Source: Mactra quadrangularis
Lineage: Eukaryota > Mollusca > Bivalvia > Venerida > Mactridae
Direction of reading: 5' to 3'
Assembly (NCBI GenBank): GCA_025267735.1
Contig: CM046293.1
Location: forward strand, 11,308,560 to 11,372,559
DNA length: 64,000 nucleotides
This document shows, piece by piece, positions 1-10,620 of this stretch. The notes below the pieces were generated by a model that ran no database searches, was not told where the DNA came from, and saw only the letters and a list, made by a program, of their open reading frames with translations. Made by a program: the position numbers and the translations under genes. The first letter of the stretch is position 1; every line of letters starts with the position of its first letter.

Positions 1-205
1 TGAGAAATGAAAATAAAATGTACAGTCCTTGTTGCAGAGAAAAGAAAATCGAATCATTCTTTGTTTCAGAATGTTACTGAGGATAGTTATACCTGTCATT
101 CTGGTAATGTTTAGGATTTGGTTGTGACCAGTAACATGTTGATCGAAGTTTATTACAGCTAAGTGGATTCTTTTAAATTATATATATTTACATATATTTA
201 ATATT

Positions 206-473
206 TATACCCCCGCTTTGAAGAAGAGGGGGGTATACTGTTTTACCCTTGTCCGTGCGTCTGTGCGTCCATCCGTCCGTTACAAAATTTCCGTCGCAGT
301 TTTCTCAGCAACTATAACATGCAGCATTCTAATACTTTGCATATTGCTTCATCCCATAGTCCCATGTGGTGTAAAGCGATTTCATGCTCCTTGCTCATCT
401 ACTTCCTGCTTGTCGCATATTTTTAGATTTTGCGGGGGTATCACTAGTGAGCATAAGCTCACAGATTTACTTG
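206..473 (+). mobile_element. H1 element copy 1 (Helentron/pearl-like non-autonomous)
   Basis: This is the first of ten copies of a ~265-bp element here called H1. It opens with a stem (TATACCCCC ... GGGGGGTATA), then a CCGT-rich tract, then a ~170-bp unique core. It ends with GCGGGGGTATCACTAGT, a hairpin (GTGAGC-loop-GCTCAC) and AGATTTACTTG. No terminal inverted repeats or clear target duplications are seen, and the flanks on both sides are T-rich. A 3' hairpin, ends between T residues and a CCGT (ACGG) microsatellite match what is known of pearl-like/Helentron-associated elements of bivalves. The open frames across it are shared by all copies and are not genes. Family assignment is inference. 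Confidence 0.75.
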
Positions 474-519
474 TTATATCTTAAGAGATTGTATTTCTTA
501 TAGATAAATTTTGTTCTCT

Positions 520-812
520 GGTTTAAGGCCATAGCAACACGTTTTATTGGTTTTATCAAGTCAGTCGGGCAACATACTCACTAAAAGGCCAATTCTTTGG
601 ATTAAGCTGTTAACCTGATAATTAGGAGCATATTTTACTACGTGTGGAGAACTGCCTTATGTTATGGAAAATCTGTTGATGGAGGGTGAATGGCCATAGA
701 AATTATTTCATGACCAATCTCACGAAAAGTATGCCTTGCCTCTGGAATTGAACCTGCTGCCCCTCCATCAGATTACCTGTGTACTACTGACTGTGCTAGC
801 ACGGTGGGCTAT
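520..812 (-). mobile_element. SINE-A, degraded copy
   Basis: A reverse-oriented, diverged copy of the tRNA-derived SINE that recurs through the window. The tail side (GGCCATAGCAACACG), the body (GTTAACC..., GGAGGGTGAATGGCCATAGAAATTATTTC) and a decayed tRNA-like head near 720-800 are all recognisable by comparison with the full copy at 41527-41847. Confidence 0.6.
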
Positions 813-872
813 AGTTAAATTACCTTTCATCTATTTGAACATTGAAATCATTTTCTGTTAGCAATCAATTAT

Positions 873-1153
873 TATACCCCCGCTTCGAAGAAGAGGGGGG
901 TATACTGTTTTACCCTTGTCTGTCCGTGCGTGCGTGTGTGCGTCCATCCGTCCGTCCGTTACAAAATTTCCGTCACAGTTTTCTCAGCAACTATACCATG
1001 CAGCAGCCTGAAACTTTGCATATTGCTTCATCCTATAGTCCCATGTGGTGTAAAGCGATTTCATGCTCCTTACTCATCTACTTCCTGTTTGTCGCATATT
1101 TTTAGATTTTGGCGGGGGTATCACTAGTGAGCATTAGCTCACAGATTTACTTG
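873..1153 (+). mobile_element. H1 element copy 2
   Basis: A near full-length H1 copy with the 5' stem, an expanded GTGCGTGCGTGTGTGCGTCC/(CCGT)n tract, the core, the GTGAGC/GCTCAC hairpin and the AGATTTACTTG end, followed by TT. It shares AACTATACCATGCAGCAG with copy 5 at 44179, which suggests the two are sister copies. Confidence 0.75.
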
Positions 1154-1431
1154 TTGTTTCTACTAGGTTGTCTACAATATCTGACATTTTAAAACTTGTG
1201 TACACTGTAGCTCTTAAGTTCAGTAATTGTACGGACCAAATTACTCTTAGGATCATTGGACAAAAGCAAACTAGTTTCATCTTTGTCATGTAGCCTAGTT
1301 ACACAGTAATAAGGTTCTCCAGTGCTCTTTTCTTCTTATCCAAACTTTCCTCTTTTCATGGCTCAGACCTTTTTTATACATAGGAGTACAATGTCCTAAG
1401 TAAACTTTCTTAATAATGTTGTTGTTTGCAG

Positions 1432-1546
1432 ACCAACCAACTATTGGATTCTGATGCTGTCATTTTTAATGAGCTGTTCCGATTATTTGCCCAACATGGT
1501 GGCTGTCTGATATAGTGTTTGTGCAATCAGTACAAGAATCTTTCAG
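1432..1546 (+). pseudogene. Candidate coding exon with a frame break
   Basis: A pyrimidine-rich acceptor (GTTGTTTGCAG) and a donor (TTTCAG|GTAATT) bracket 115 bases. The first part reads TNQLLDSDAVIFNELFRLF in frame and then meets TAG after 27 codons. The last part is open in the +2 frame (WLSDIVFVQSVQESF) up to the donor. One missing base near the CATGGTGG run would join both into a phase-0/phase-2 exon. It could be a broken exon, an assembly error, a terminal exon ending at the TAG, or chance. I do not recognise the family. Confidence 0.35.
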
Positions 1547-1783
1547 GTAATTGTATAAGTTGTATAAAAGTTGATTCATTCTAGTGAAAGATGCCATTTT
1601 TTTCAACTTGTTTACTAAACAGCAACATGTGTTATGTATTAGAATTAGTTTGGTTTAATTAATTTGAATATTGATCTTTACTTTGTACTTCCATTGGCTG
1701 TTATAAGTTCCTAGTAAAGGACAATATCATAAATGTACTCTCTTTATTGCATCAGTGTGAAGTACAGTTTGATATTATTTTTT

Positions 1784-3292
1784 AGCTCGACTTTTCGAAG
1801 AAAATGAGAGCTATTGCTATCACTTTGGCGTCGGCGTTGGCGTTGGTTTTCAGGTTAAAGTTTTTTGAAACACTTATAACTTCAACACTATCCAAGTTAT
1901 TTTATTGAAAGTTGGTATACTTATTGAGTGGGACTATATTAACCATTCTGTGAAAGGGGATAACTCTGGATGAATTATTTTATGAGTTATTGCCTTTTTA
2001 TAATTAAATAATTGCAAAATATGAGGTTAAAGTTTTTCCTATGTAGAATATCTTCAATACTGATCAATTCATTTGACTTAAAGTTTGTATACTTATTTGT
2101 CAGTACAATATCTACACGACTGTGAAGGCACGTAACTGTGGATGAATTATTTTTAGAGTAATTGCCCTTTTATACTTAAGAAATTGCAAAATATGAGGTT
2201 AAAGTTTTTCCTATGTAGAATATATTCAATACTGATCAAGGTATTTGACTTAAAGTTTGTATACTTATTTGTTGGTACTATATCTACCAGACTATGAAGG
2301 GATGTAACTGTGGATGAATTATTTTTGGAGTAATTGCCCTTTTATACTTAAGAAAAATGCAAAATATAATGTTAAAATCATTTCTATATGTAATATCTTT
2401 AGTACTAATCAAGATATTTGACTTTAAGTTTGTATACTTAGTTATGGGTACTATATCTACACAACTATAAAGGGACATTACTTTGGATGAATGATTGTTG
2501 GAGTTATGCCCCTTTATACTTAAACATTTAAGATTAAAATTTGTTCTCATGGGATATATTTAGAACTTATAAATATATTTGAATGAAAGTTGGAATGCTT
2601 ATTCGTTAGTTCTTCATCTATCGGACTATTAAGGGACATGACTCTAGATGAATTACTTCAGAGTTATTCCCCTTTATACTTTGATATTTAAGGGTTATGT
2701 TTGCTCAAATTTAATATATTTTGTTTGATAGAAAGTTAGTATACTTTTTCATCAGTACTACATCTAGTTGAATACAATGGGACGTAATAATTGATGAATT
2801 ATTGTTGGAGTTGTGACCCTTTTCAACTTTTTAATTCGGGAGAAAGTATTATGAAGTGAAATATTTTCAATACTTAAGATATTTAAATGACAATTAGTAT
2901 GCTTATTCATCAGTACTACAATTACGCGACTACAAAGGGACATAACTCATGATGTTATTTTTTGAAGTTATGCCCCTTACTTTAATTTTGAATTTGTTCA
3001 AATTGAAATACAGTGTATTAAAAGTTCTTCATATAGATATTTAAATGAAAGTAGGTATGCTCATTCGTTGATACTATGTCTAATTTACTCTGAAGGGGCG
3101 TTACTATGGATGAATGTTCTAGGAATAATGCCCCTTTTATATTTTACAAATATGAATTGGTAATTATTGTTTGACTGAATTATATACTTTCAAAAATTAT
3201 GTCCTGTCTTGAAATTACTGTTGTTTAAAGATAAGCCTTGCCATGAACAAAACACCCGAAAAGTCGAGCGCGCTGTCCTTGGACTGCTCTTG
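1784..3292 (+). mobile_element. H2 element (Helentron-like) with ~8 internal tandem units
   Basis: It starts with AGCTCGACTTTTCGAAGAAAA and ATGAGAGCT, followed by a GGCGTCGGCGTTGGCGTTGG tract. It ends with AAAAGTCGAGCGCGCTGTCC, a short hairpin and GCTCTTG before TT. Between the ends are eight diverged tandem units of about 146-175 bp. Each unit holds a GGATGAATTATT box (near 1968, 2143, 2313, 2485, 2647, 2793, 2950, 3107) and a TTGTATACTTATT box. The design (5' stem, core tandem repeats, 3' hairpin, CTCTTG/TT) parallels H1, H3 and H4. No transposase is present, so it is non-autonomous. The family call is inference; the boundaries rest on symmetry of the ends. Confidence 0.7.
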
Positions 3293-3296
3293 TTGT

Positions 3297-3605
3297 TTGT
3301 TGGGTTTAACGCCATAGCAACACATTGTTTAAGGTCATATAATGGCAGTCAGTCCACCTACTTGCTGTTCAGGAAAGGCTTAATCTCTGGATTTAGCTGA
3401 TAACCAACTACAAGGTGCATATATACTTCAGTCAGTGACTGAAAACTGCCCTACATGATGAAGTTTCATTGGTAGGAGGGTAAATGGCTATAGAAACTAT
3501 TTCATGACCAAGCTCAGAAGCTACAGAAAAATGACCAGCCCAGGAATCGAACCCACAATCAGTAGACTTGTTTGCTACCAACTGGGCAGCTCAGAGTATT
3601 CACTG
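3297..3605 (-). mobile_element. SINE-A copy abutting the H2 3' end
   Basis: A reverse-oriented tRNA-derived SINE. Its A-rich tail reads here as GTTTGTTGGGTTTAACGCCA and starts about 4 bases after the CTCTTGTT end of H2. The head near 3540-3600 is tRNA-like but eroded (GGAATCGAACCC box-B complement). Confidence 0.75.
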
Positions 3606-3713
3606 AGCTGGGAAGGGGCATACATTTTGTACGAATTAGATTCATTACATTAGCTTGTGCTTCCAAAATAATTCAACAATAATTCATTGAATGTCATCTC
3701 GAGTAAGTAATTA

Positions 3714-5114
3714 CAGTCCACCCCCTCCTAACAGCCACCCCTCTTAAGCGGTCACCCCCTGTAAGCGGCCAGCTCATGCCGCGACCGTCGGAAAACACTC
3801 TATAATGCACCCCTATTAAGCGGTCACCCCCGTTCTCCAGCCAATGGCCAGACATTTTGCATCCCAAACCAAATTTTTCCCCCGCATAAGCGGCCACGTG
3901 CATGAGAGTCTGAACGTTATGTATATTGACAAAATTTGTCAGAGCGTGTCATCTTTTGTCGTTATACATAATACACATGTCAACGTTATCGAATAAACTT
4001 TATCACGTTGCCGATGGCAACATAACTAAGCAGTCCCTTTTTGATCGAGAGAGCCAATCATAGCAGTTAATTTAGACACACCTTTCGCGGTTTGCTAATA
4101 AAAGTTAAACGATAATTTTATCTTGTGTATTTCACACCTACGAATATTACCTATTACTAAGCGGTCACCGCGGTCATGGTATATTGACGTAATTGCAATG
4201 ACCCGTGTCTTATAAATACAAAGGAAATCGCTGCATTATTTTATCAATTAGTCCTGACAGGCTCTAAAATCAATAATTAGCTATCTTATAGTTGTTAGCG
4301 TGTATAATCAACTGAGTGACACGTATTATAATCTGATCATTATGTTTTAGGTAATAAACAATGAACAATTTAACCTATATCCGGTCTTGTTTAAAACCAA
4401 TACTGACCGTACAATCTTCGTGAGAGTGATGAATTATTGCCAAAACATTTTATGTGACGGAAAATAATATTAGTCTGATACAGAACATGTTTATTGCATG
4501 TGGAGATGTACTTTTGGAAAATTACGATCATCCGAAACTATTTGTTCGTAAGGAAATAATTTTCATAATTAATATTTTTAAACAAAGAAAGGTCAAAATT
4601 GAGGACGTTAAAATGCATTTTCCGAAAATAGGCTACGTTCAACATTCAAATTATTTAAACGAAGCCAACAATGATTCACAGTTTTCAAAGCACTAGTTAT
4701 TAATTTATTTGTTGGTTAATAAGACTTTTATCACATTTCAGACATATGAATTGCGTAAATTTCACAGTTTCATTTTCGTATTTTTTAACTATTACGGCAT
4801 TTAGTCTGAACGACTGAATTACCGATTTTTTTTCTCAACTTGATCGTACATATATCAGCAAGTATTAAGTTTTTATCTATTCAACAGAAATAAAGAATAT
4901 TACCCAGAATGAAAATAATTTACTGTCTATTGCGTGACCTTGTCTTGTAAAGCATAAAACAAGCATACAACTCCAATTAAAACAACTCTTTTTCATTAAA
5001 ACTATCTCCAGACCCCCCCCCTCTCAATGCCAAACCCCCTCTTAAGTGGTCACCCCGCTTAAGCAGCCAATTTGGCTGTTTCCCTTGGCTGGCTGCTTAA
5101 GAGGGGTTGGACTG
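3714..5114. mobile_element. Tigger/pogo-type non-autonomous DNA transposon, 1.4 kb
   Basis: The ends are inverted: CAGTCCACCCCCTCCTAACA on the left, and on the right a sequence whose complement reads CAGTCCAACCCCTCTTAAGC. TA dinucleotides flank both ends (3712-3713 and 5115-5116). Subterminal repeats (CTCTTAAGCGGTCACC type) recur in both orientations near each end. CAG...CTG ends with TA duplication are typical of the Tigger/pogo branch of Tc1/mariner. The interior is AT-rich. The only sizeable frame (4454-4696, + strand, 80 codons) has no catalytic motif I can recognise. Confidence 0.75.
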
Positions 5115-5285
5115 TACCTCCTTTTCTTATGAAAATATAGCAGTTTCAATATATCCATAAAAAGTTTGGGTTGGTATAGTTTTATATTTTGACATGAGAT
5201 AAAATTATAAAATCAAATATATGAAAAACTAAAATCATTTTTATAATTTTTATCATTATTATAATTTGATGCCAGAAGTTTTGCT

Positions 5286-5699
5286 CAGGGCTCTAATTTA
5301 ACAAAAGATATAACTTGCACATTTTTGCGAGTTAATTTTATTTCAACTCGCAAAATGAAAAAATCACTCACATTTTTTCTCCAAAATTAATTGCTTACAT
5401 AGTAAATAAGCATATAGCAATAACAACATAATTACATGCTACTATATTTAATTGTAGATCGAACAAGGGCATTATTGTTGAATATACTAAGAGAATCAAA
5501 CATGTTTTAAATGTTAATTTTTAGTTAATACTATCGATTTATCTGGCCATTTCAGTGCTTATTTGAGTCTCATTAGTTAAGACATTAAAATTATGTGGTG
5601 ATTTTTACTCGCAAAAATTTGCAAGTTAAAATAAACGTTACTCGCTACTTTCAAATCCACTCGCATTTTGCAAGTATGTGAGCTTAAATTCAAGCCCAG
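5286..5699. mobile_element. hAT-like MITE, 414 bp
   Basis: The left end CAGGGCTCTAATTTAAC pairs with the complement of the right end (CTGGGCTTGAATTTAAG). CAGGGC-type ends are typical of hAT MITEs. Inner inverted motifs ACTCGCAAAA/TTTTGCGAGT recur. The flanking 8-mers do not match cleanly, so the copy is old or the boundary is off by a few bases. Confidence 0.6.
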
Positions 5700-8060
5700 A
5701 TTGCTGATTTTGTAAATCTTTAAAATATGTGAGTTCATGTAGAAATTCTACCATCATGCTGAAGAAGATTTGTACAAAATACTAAAGGTCAATAGTTTTT
5801 CCCCAAAAATTAACAGACATTGAGCCCAGGTAGATGTTGACCATTTATAGATAACCAATATTCTTATTGAAGAATTAATTATTCCATTTTATTTATTTAA
5901 TAAATTATCTAATAAATTGTTTTTCAGGATTTTTACAAAATGACGTCATGATAAGCAGTTTACAATCTTTCCAAGGAACATAATTCACTAGATGTCTAGA
6001 AGGAGAGAGTTGGAAGACCAGTTTTATTGGAACAGCACAGTGACAGAGAAGAAAACACGCTAAGATCTTCACATTTACTTTTAGTTTTTTGCCAAGTCAA
6101 TGCTGTCTTTACATAGTGATATATGTTGACCCCATTTTCAGAATGGTTAACTTTACTATATTTAAAGAATAGTTTAGATATCTAAAGTGATCATTTTTCC
6201 CACAAATTAGACTTCATTGAAATATCTGTTTGCCATTTTTTACCATTTCAATATATGGAAACTTGCAGGTTAACTGGAACTGTAATTGTTGTCTACTCAT
6301 GTAAGTCTATATGTAAATGTATAGTTTAAGGTAATGGCACGAGAGTTCTGGTTCATGTTGCAAGTTTTCATGGTTTGGTGTAAACTGGCAAACTTTCATT
6401 TTATTGAAGCCTGGTAGTTGGCTAGATTAGTTAGCATTAGTTATTATAATATAGATAGGACTTTTTCTCTAGTCATTTCCTTTAGCACTAAAATCATTGA
6501 ATTTCTGAAAAATGCGTTAGTACTGTCTTTAAATTATAGATTAGCAGAGATAAAATGGTTCCCCCATTTTAGTTGTGTATATCACATCACATTTAAGCTG
6601 ATGTTTTGGATTTTTGATTCATTTAACTTAAGCATAGTTTCAATGATAACTATGTAAAAGAAAGAGAAAAAGTCCATATTTAGATCATCTACTTTTCCTC
6701 TATTACCCTATATCTTCATTGTAGTTTCTGAATAACCGGGTCATTTGAACTAATTTTGATTTTATTTTAATTTTTGATCAAAAACACTTCAGTTTTATAT
6801 GTTTGTGCAAGTAGCTTTAGTTCTTGCTATCCATTGTCTAAATATTTTTTTCTTGTAGAATTAATTTGGTATTTGTGTTACACACTATAATGATATAATT
6901 ATCATGAAATGCTGATAAATTTCTTACAAGTTTAAAGAATATATTGAAATGATTTACAATGATTATTTGTATCAGGACATTAATGGTATATAGCTCACTC
7001 ACATTGACCTTAGACTGGGTTTACAATATCAATATCACCTTAGATAAGTTAGCCATAGTGTTTTCACTGAATAATTCGTGTTTTGTATTCATTTGTCTCT
7101 GGTCAACATGTACAAGCTATATTTATAAAAGTTTGTGGAAAAGTATGATGTATTTAAGGAAGAGGTATGGAACGCCTTTGTTCAAATTGTATTGCTCTGA
7201 CACAGTTTGCTTTGAAAACTTCAAATTTGCTTTTGATTTTTTTTTTTGGAATGAATTGTAATTTTATTCATATGGCAATTTTAAAGGCATGGATGTGTAT
7301 TTTGTCAGTTTTAATTTTATATTGAAAAAAAAACCCAGTTATTAATTTTCTATTTAAAATTCAACTTGGGACTAAGGGATGTTTGTTTCATTTATTCATA
7401 GAGTGGGATAATATGAACATTGGGTATTCCATACCTCAGTGTGACTCCTTACCCAATTTACTTGTATTGGTCTTTATGTTGACATAAGTAGAATCTATGT
7501 TTTAGAATGTTGTTTTTGGGTAAAATCAGGTCTTTGGTTGTTGATAAGTAAATTAGTGAACAATCTTCATTGTTTGAATAGATATTAATTTACCATTTTA
7601 TATGAATTTATTAAACTCATATTCTTAATGTTTTGCTCCATAGTTTAGATGCTAAACTTAAATCTTAATTTTTAGGCACAAAGTGATAACATTTTGTGTT
7701 CAAAGAGTTACGATAATTTTACATTTTTGGCTATAGATATCAAAATAATTTAACAGTACAGCAAATACATGAGTGAATTTCTTGCGTAAGGAGTCATTTA
7801 AACATTAGTACAATCTAATCTAAAATTAACCTGCATGTATAAACTGTCATGAGAAACATTTATTTACAAGAATTGATTTTGTTGAATTGGCTTTAGAAAA
7901 TACCAAAACTCTTGTCCTAAAAATATCAAATATAAGTAATTTTATATCATGATGAAAAAAAGTATGTAAATTAATGTTTAAGACAGTTTTTGTTTCAGGG
8001 CTCAATATTAAAGTACGTTAGATTGCCCTGACAACCTATTTATTTGAGTTTGGTAACTTG
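5700..8060. other. AT-rich non-coding stretch
   Basis: I see no supported gene or repeat family here. Two weak splice-like segments exist: TTTTTCAG|GATTTTTACAAAATGA near 5937, and TTGCAG|GTTAACTGG...CAT|GTAAGT at about 6270-6302. Both are too short to call. The small open frames (6418-6657, 6959-7261) have AT-driven composition and no recognisable domain. Confidence 0.5.
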
Positions 8061-8262
8061 TATTGCTAACCAACTACTTGGCACATACTTTCACCAGTGT
8101 CTGGAAACTGCTCTACATGATTAAGAATCAGTGGTAGGAGGAAGAATGGCTGCAGAATTGATTTCTTGACCAAGCTCCATGAATGTATGCCCCATCTGGG
8201 AATTGAACCAATGACCTCTTGATCAGTGGATTTGCGTTCTACCAACTGAGTAAGCTGGGGGC
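8061..8262 (-). mobile_element. SINE-A copy, tail-truncated
   Basis: A reverse-oriented SINE-A body and head. The tRNA-like head reads on the minus strand as AGCTTACTCAGTTGGTAGAA (box A) and GGTTCAATTCCC (box B). The A-tail side is lost or diverged before 8061. Confidence 0.7.
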
Positions 8263-8853
8263 TGATGAGAATTAATGTTGAACCCTGTGTTGTATAGTTC
8301 ATTTCTATTAACCTGTCTGCCTGTTAAGATTAATCTTCATTGTTATGCCCTGGTGATTAGGATTAGAGTATGAGAAAATCTTGATAATCTCTGGGTAGTG
8401 ATATAACGTTTTCCTGAACCGGTTTTGTAGTTGCATGCGGTACTGTTTGTTTATGTCAGAATATGAAATTAAAGAAGTTAAATAAATGTAAAGATGTGTT
8501 GAAAACTTGAAATATTCTTATTGCACTTTAAATGTTTGAACATTTAGTCAAATAAAAGAAATTATCTTCAAAATTCCCTCAATAAAAAGATAGATACTGC
8601 AATATAGATTTTGCATATTGCTATATTTTGCAATACAGATTTTCCTTATTGTAACGCCCCTATCACTGGGTATAACAATGATTAACTCATCATTAACTGA
8701 ATGCTTTTGTTCAATTTCAACCATGTCTTTTCTTAACCTATTTTTATGGTTGAAGATTAAACAAGATTTCTCATTACTGTTTTTTTTGCAGTGATTTGGA
8801 TGTTATAAAAAATCTATTTTGACTTTTAGGAAACCAGCAGCTTAACTATTTTT

Positions 8854-9077
8854 TAGTCCCACAACAATTTGATCATATGTTCTACAGATTTTTCTGGAAA
8901 AAAATGGGGTGAGCGAATAAAAATTCAAAAAAAAAAGTTTTTATTCACTAGCTTTATATAGTGGTTTGACCAAATTTTTATGGGCGAGCGAGGAAATAAA
9001 AATTTTTTTTTGTAAAAACCGTCAAAATTAAGGTGTGAGCAAATCCATAGAACATATGATCAATTTGTGGTGGCCTT
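8854..9077. mobile_element. MITE with ~35-bp inverted ends
   Basis: The left arm CACAACAATTTGATCATATG TTCTA pairs with the right-arm complement CACCACAAATTGATCATATG TTCTA. The interior is short and AT-rich with A and T runs. TTAG-like bases lie at both borders, but no clean target duplication is visible. The superfamily is unknown. Confidence 0.65.
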
Positions 9078-9583
9078 AGTCTGAACAACATCTTTTCATT
9101 TTTTGGGGCTAATTTATATGACTTGTAGTGTAATATATGCTTACAATCGGGTGAATAAAACAAATAATATACTTCAGATTGACCTTATATAAACATAAAG
9201 AGATTTTAGCTTGGTCGTGTTCTTTTAATTATCATTTTAAAAATGAGAAATAATGACTAAGAAACTAAACTAGCTTAACTTTTGTGCTAACTATATTTTC
9301 ATTCTCTAATTACTAGGGATGATACAGTCATTACACGATATGATATGTATCAATTCAAAATTTTACAATATGGTTATCTAAGATTCGATATGATACGATA
9401 TATTTTATTAATGTAAAATTACAAACATTCACATTCTACTATAATTATGATCAAGGGTTGTCCATGAATTGAGTTGTCTCCACCTTCAGGTTGAGTTGTA
9501 TCTGTCACTGTACCATATACCATTCAACCTTTATCTTGTATATAGATACATGCAGATCATGTACCATGTCAATGTTTTTATTA

Positions 9584-10040
9584 TATACCACCGCTTCCAA
9601 CAAGAGGGAGGTAAGCTGTTTTACCCTTGTCCGTCCATGCGTCCGTCCGTTACATAATTTCCGTTGCAGTTTTCTCAGCAACATGCAGCAGCCTAATACT
9701 TTGCATATTGCTTCATCCCATAGTCCCATGTGGTGTAAAGCAATAGACTATATCCGGAATTCAAATATTTGGGTTTTTCCATGTAGGTACAAACAAACTT
9801 TCACTGTTACAATGAAAACACGTGTACAAAGAACAATAGAATTTAATCCATATTTCGTGATTTTCATCAATAATGTGTAACAAACTTTGTTTGTACCTAC
9901 ATCGCACGGACGGAAAATCCCACAAATTTGAGTTCCGAATTAAGTCTATTTCATGCTCCTTGCTCATCTACTTCCTGTTTGTCGCATATGTTTACATTTT
10001 TGCGGGGGTATCACTAGTGAACATTAGCTCACAGATTTTT
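9584..10040 (+). mobile_element. H1 element copy 3, interrupted by a MITE
   Basis: A diverged H1 copy (TATACCACCGCTTCCAACAAGAGGGAGG start, CCGTCC tract, core, GCGGGGGTATCACTAGTGA end) that is split inside GTAAAGCAA|TTTCATGCTCC by a 205-bp insert at 9744-9948. The terminal ACTTG is degraded. Confidence 0.75.
9744..9948. mobile_element. 205-bp MITE nested in H1 copy 3
   Basis: The ends are TAGACTATATCCGGAATTC and the complement TAGACTTAATTCGGAACTC. The inverted arms continue for about 55 bp, to GTAGGTACAAACAAACTT/AAGTTTGTTTGTACCTAC. The other H1 copies give the empty site, and it shows that removing exactly 9744-9948 restores H1. No target duplication is left over. A diverged relative lies at about 38738-38910. 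Confidence 0.75.
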
Positions 10041-10412
10041 TTCCACAAATTTTGGAATATGGCTCATACCGCTAGAATTGGGAATTTTATCGGCATTTCG
10101 GTTTACATTGGGATAAAATGTCTTGCAAATTTAATAACAAGAGCAGATTTAACCTTTTTTTAGTTTCACTCTTAATTTATTAAATTAGTTAATTAAAAGA
10201 AAGATTACTGGGATGTATAATTTAGGCTGAAACATACTTACATCTGTCTAAAAAAAATTTTTTCATGTTTTATCGGGAATTTTAGATTGAAATTTTGGAA
10301 AAAAGATATGGTTTTAGATTGGGAAAATAGCCCATAAACATGCATGTATTGAAGATGTGAAGGCTTTATGAATGATCCATCAACTTAATTCAAATATTTA
10401 GAAAAAGGCTTG

Positions 10413-10620
10413 TTTGAGCAGTTACAACTTAGGATTGGTAATCATTGGATAGTCAGCTCTGTGTTGGTTCAAATCCCATCCAAAACATACCCTGTTGTTT
10501 CCCTGAGTAAGAAACTTTATCCTACAAGCTCAGTACTTGGGGACCAGGAAGTGGACTTGAAAGTGATTAATTTAAGCTGTAAGAACTTGTTTCACAATCA
10601 AGCTAAATTAAATTATTATT
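10413..10620 (+). mobile_element. SINE-C copy, 5'-truncated
   Basis: It matches the SINE at 39893-40090: ...TTGGTAATCATTGGATAGTC, box-B-like GGTTCAAATCCC, then the conserved tail CCCTGAGTAAGAAACTTTATC CTAC and GGACCAGGAAGTGG. The tRNA head is partial. Confidence 0.65.

Noticed and set aside
218..484. Protein-coding frame of 88 codons, repeated at 842, 36687, 44191, 44222, 46420 and 47083
   Set aside because: These frames are shared translations of the H1 repeat in one or another frame. They vary with the CCGT tract length and are not genes.
4454..4696. Transposase piece in the 1.4-kb Tigger-type element
   Set aside because: The 80-codon frame shows no catalytic or DNA-binding motif I can recognise, so I left it unassigned.
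9320..9420. hAT MITE with TAGGGATGATACAG start
   Set aside because: No matching right end; the rest is GATATGATACGATATA simple sequence.
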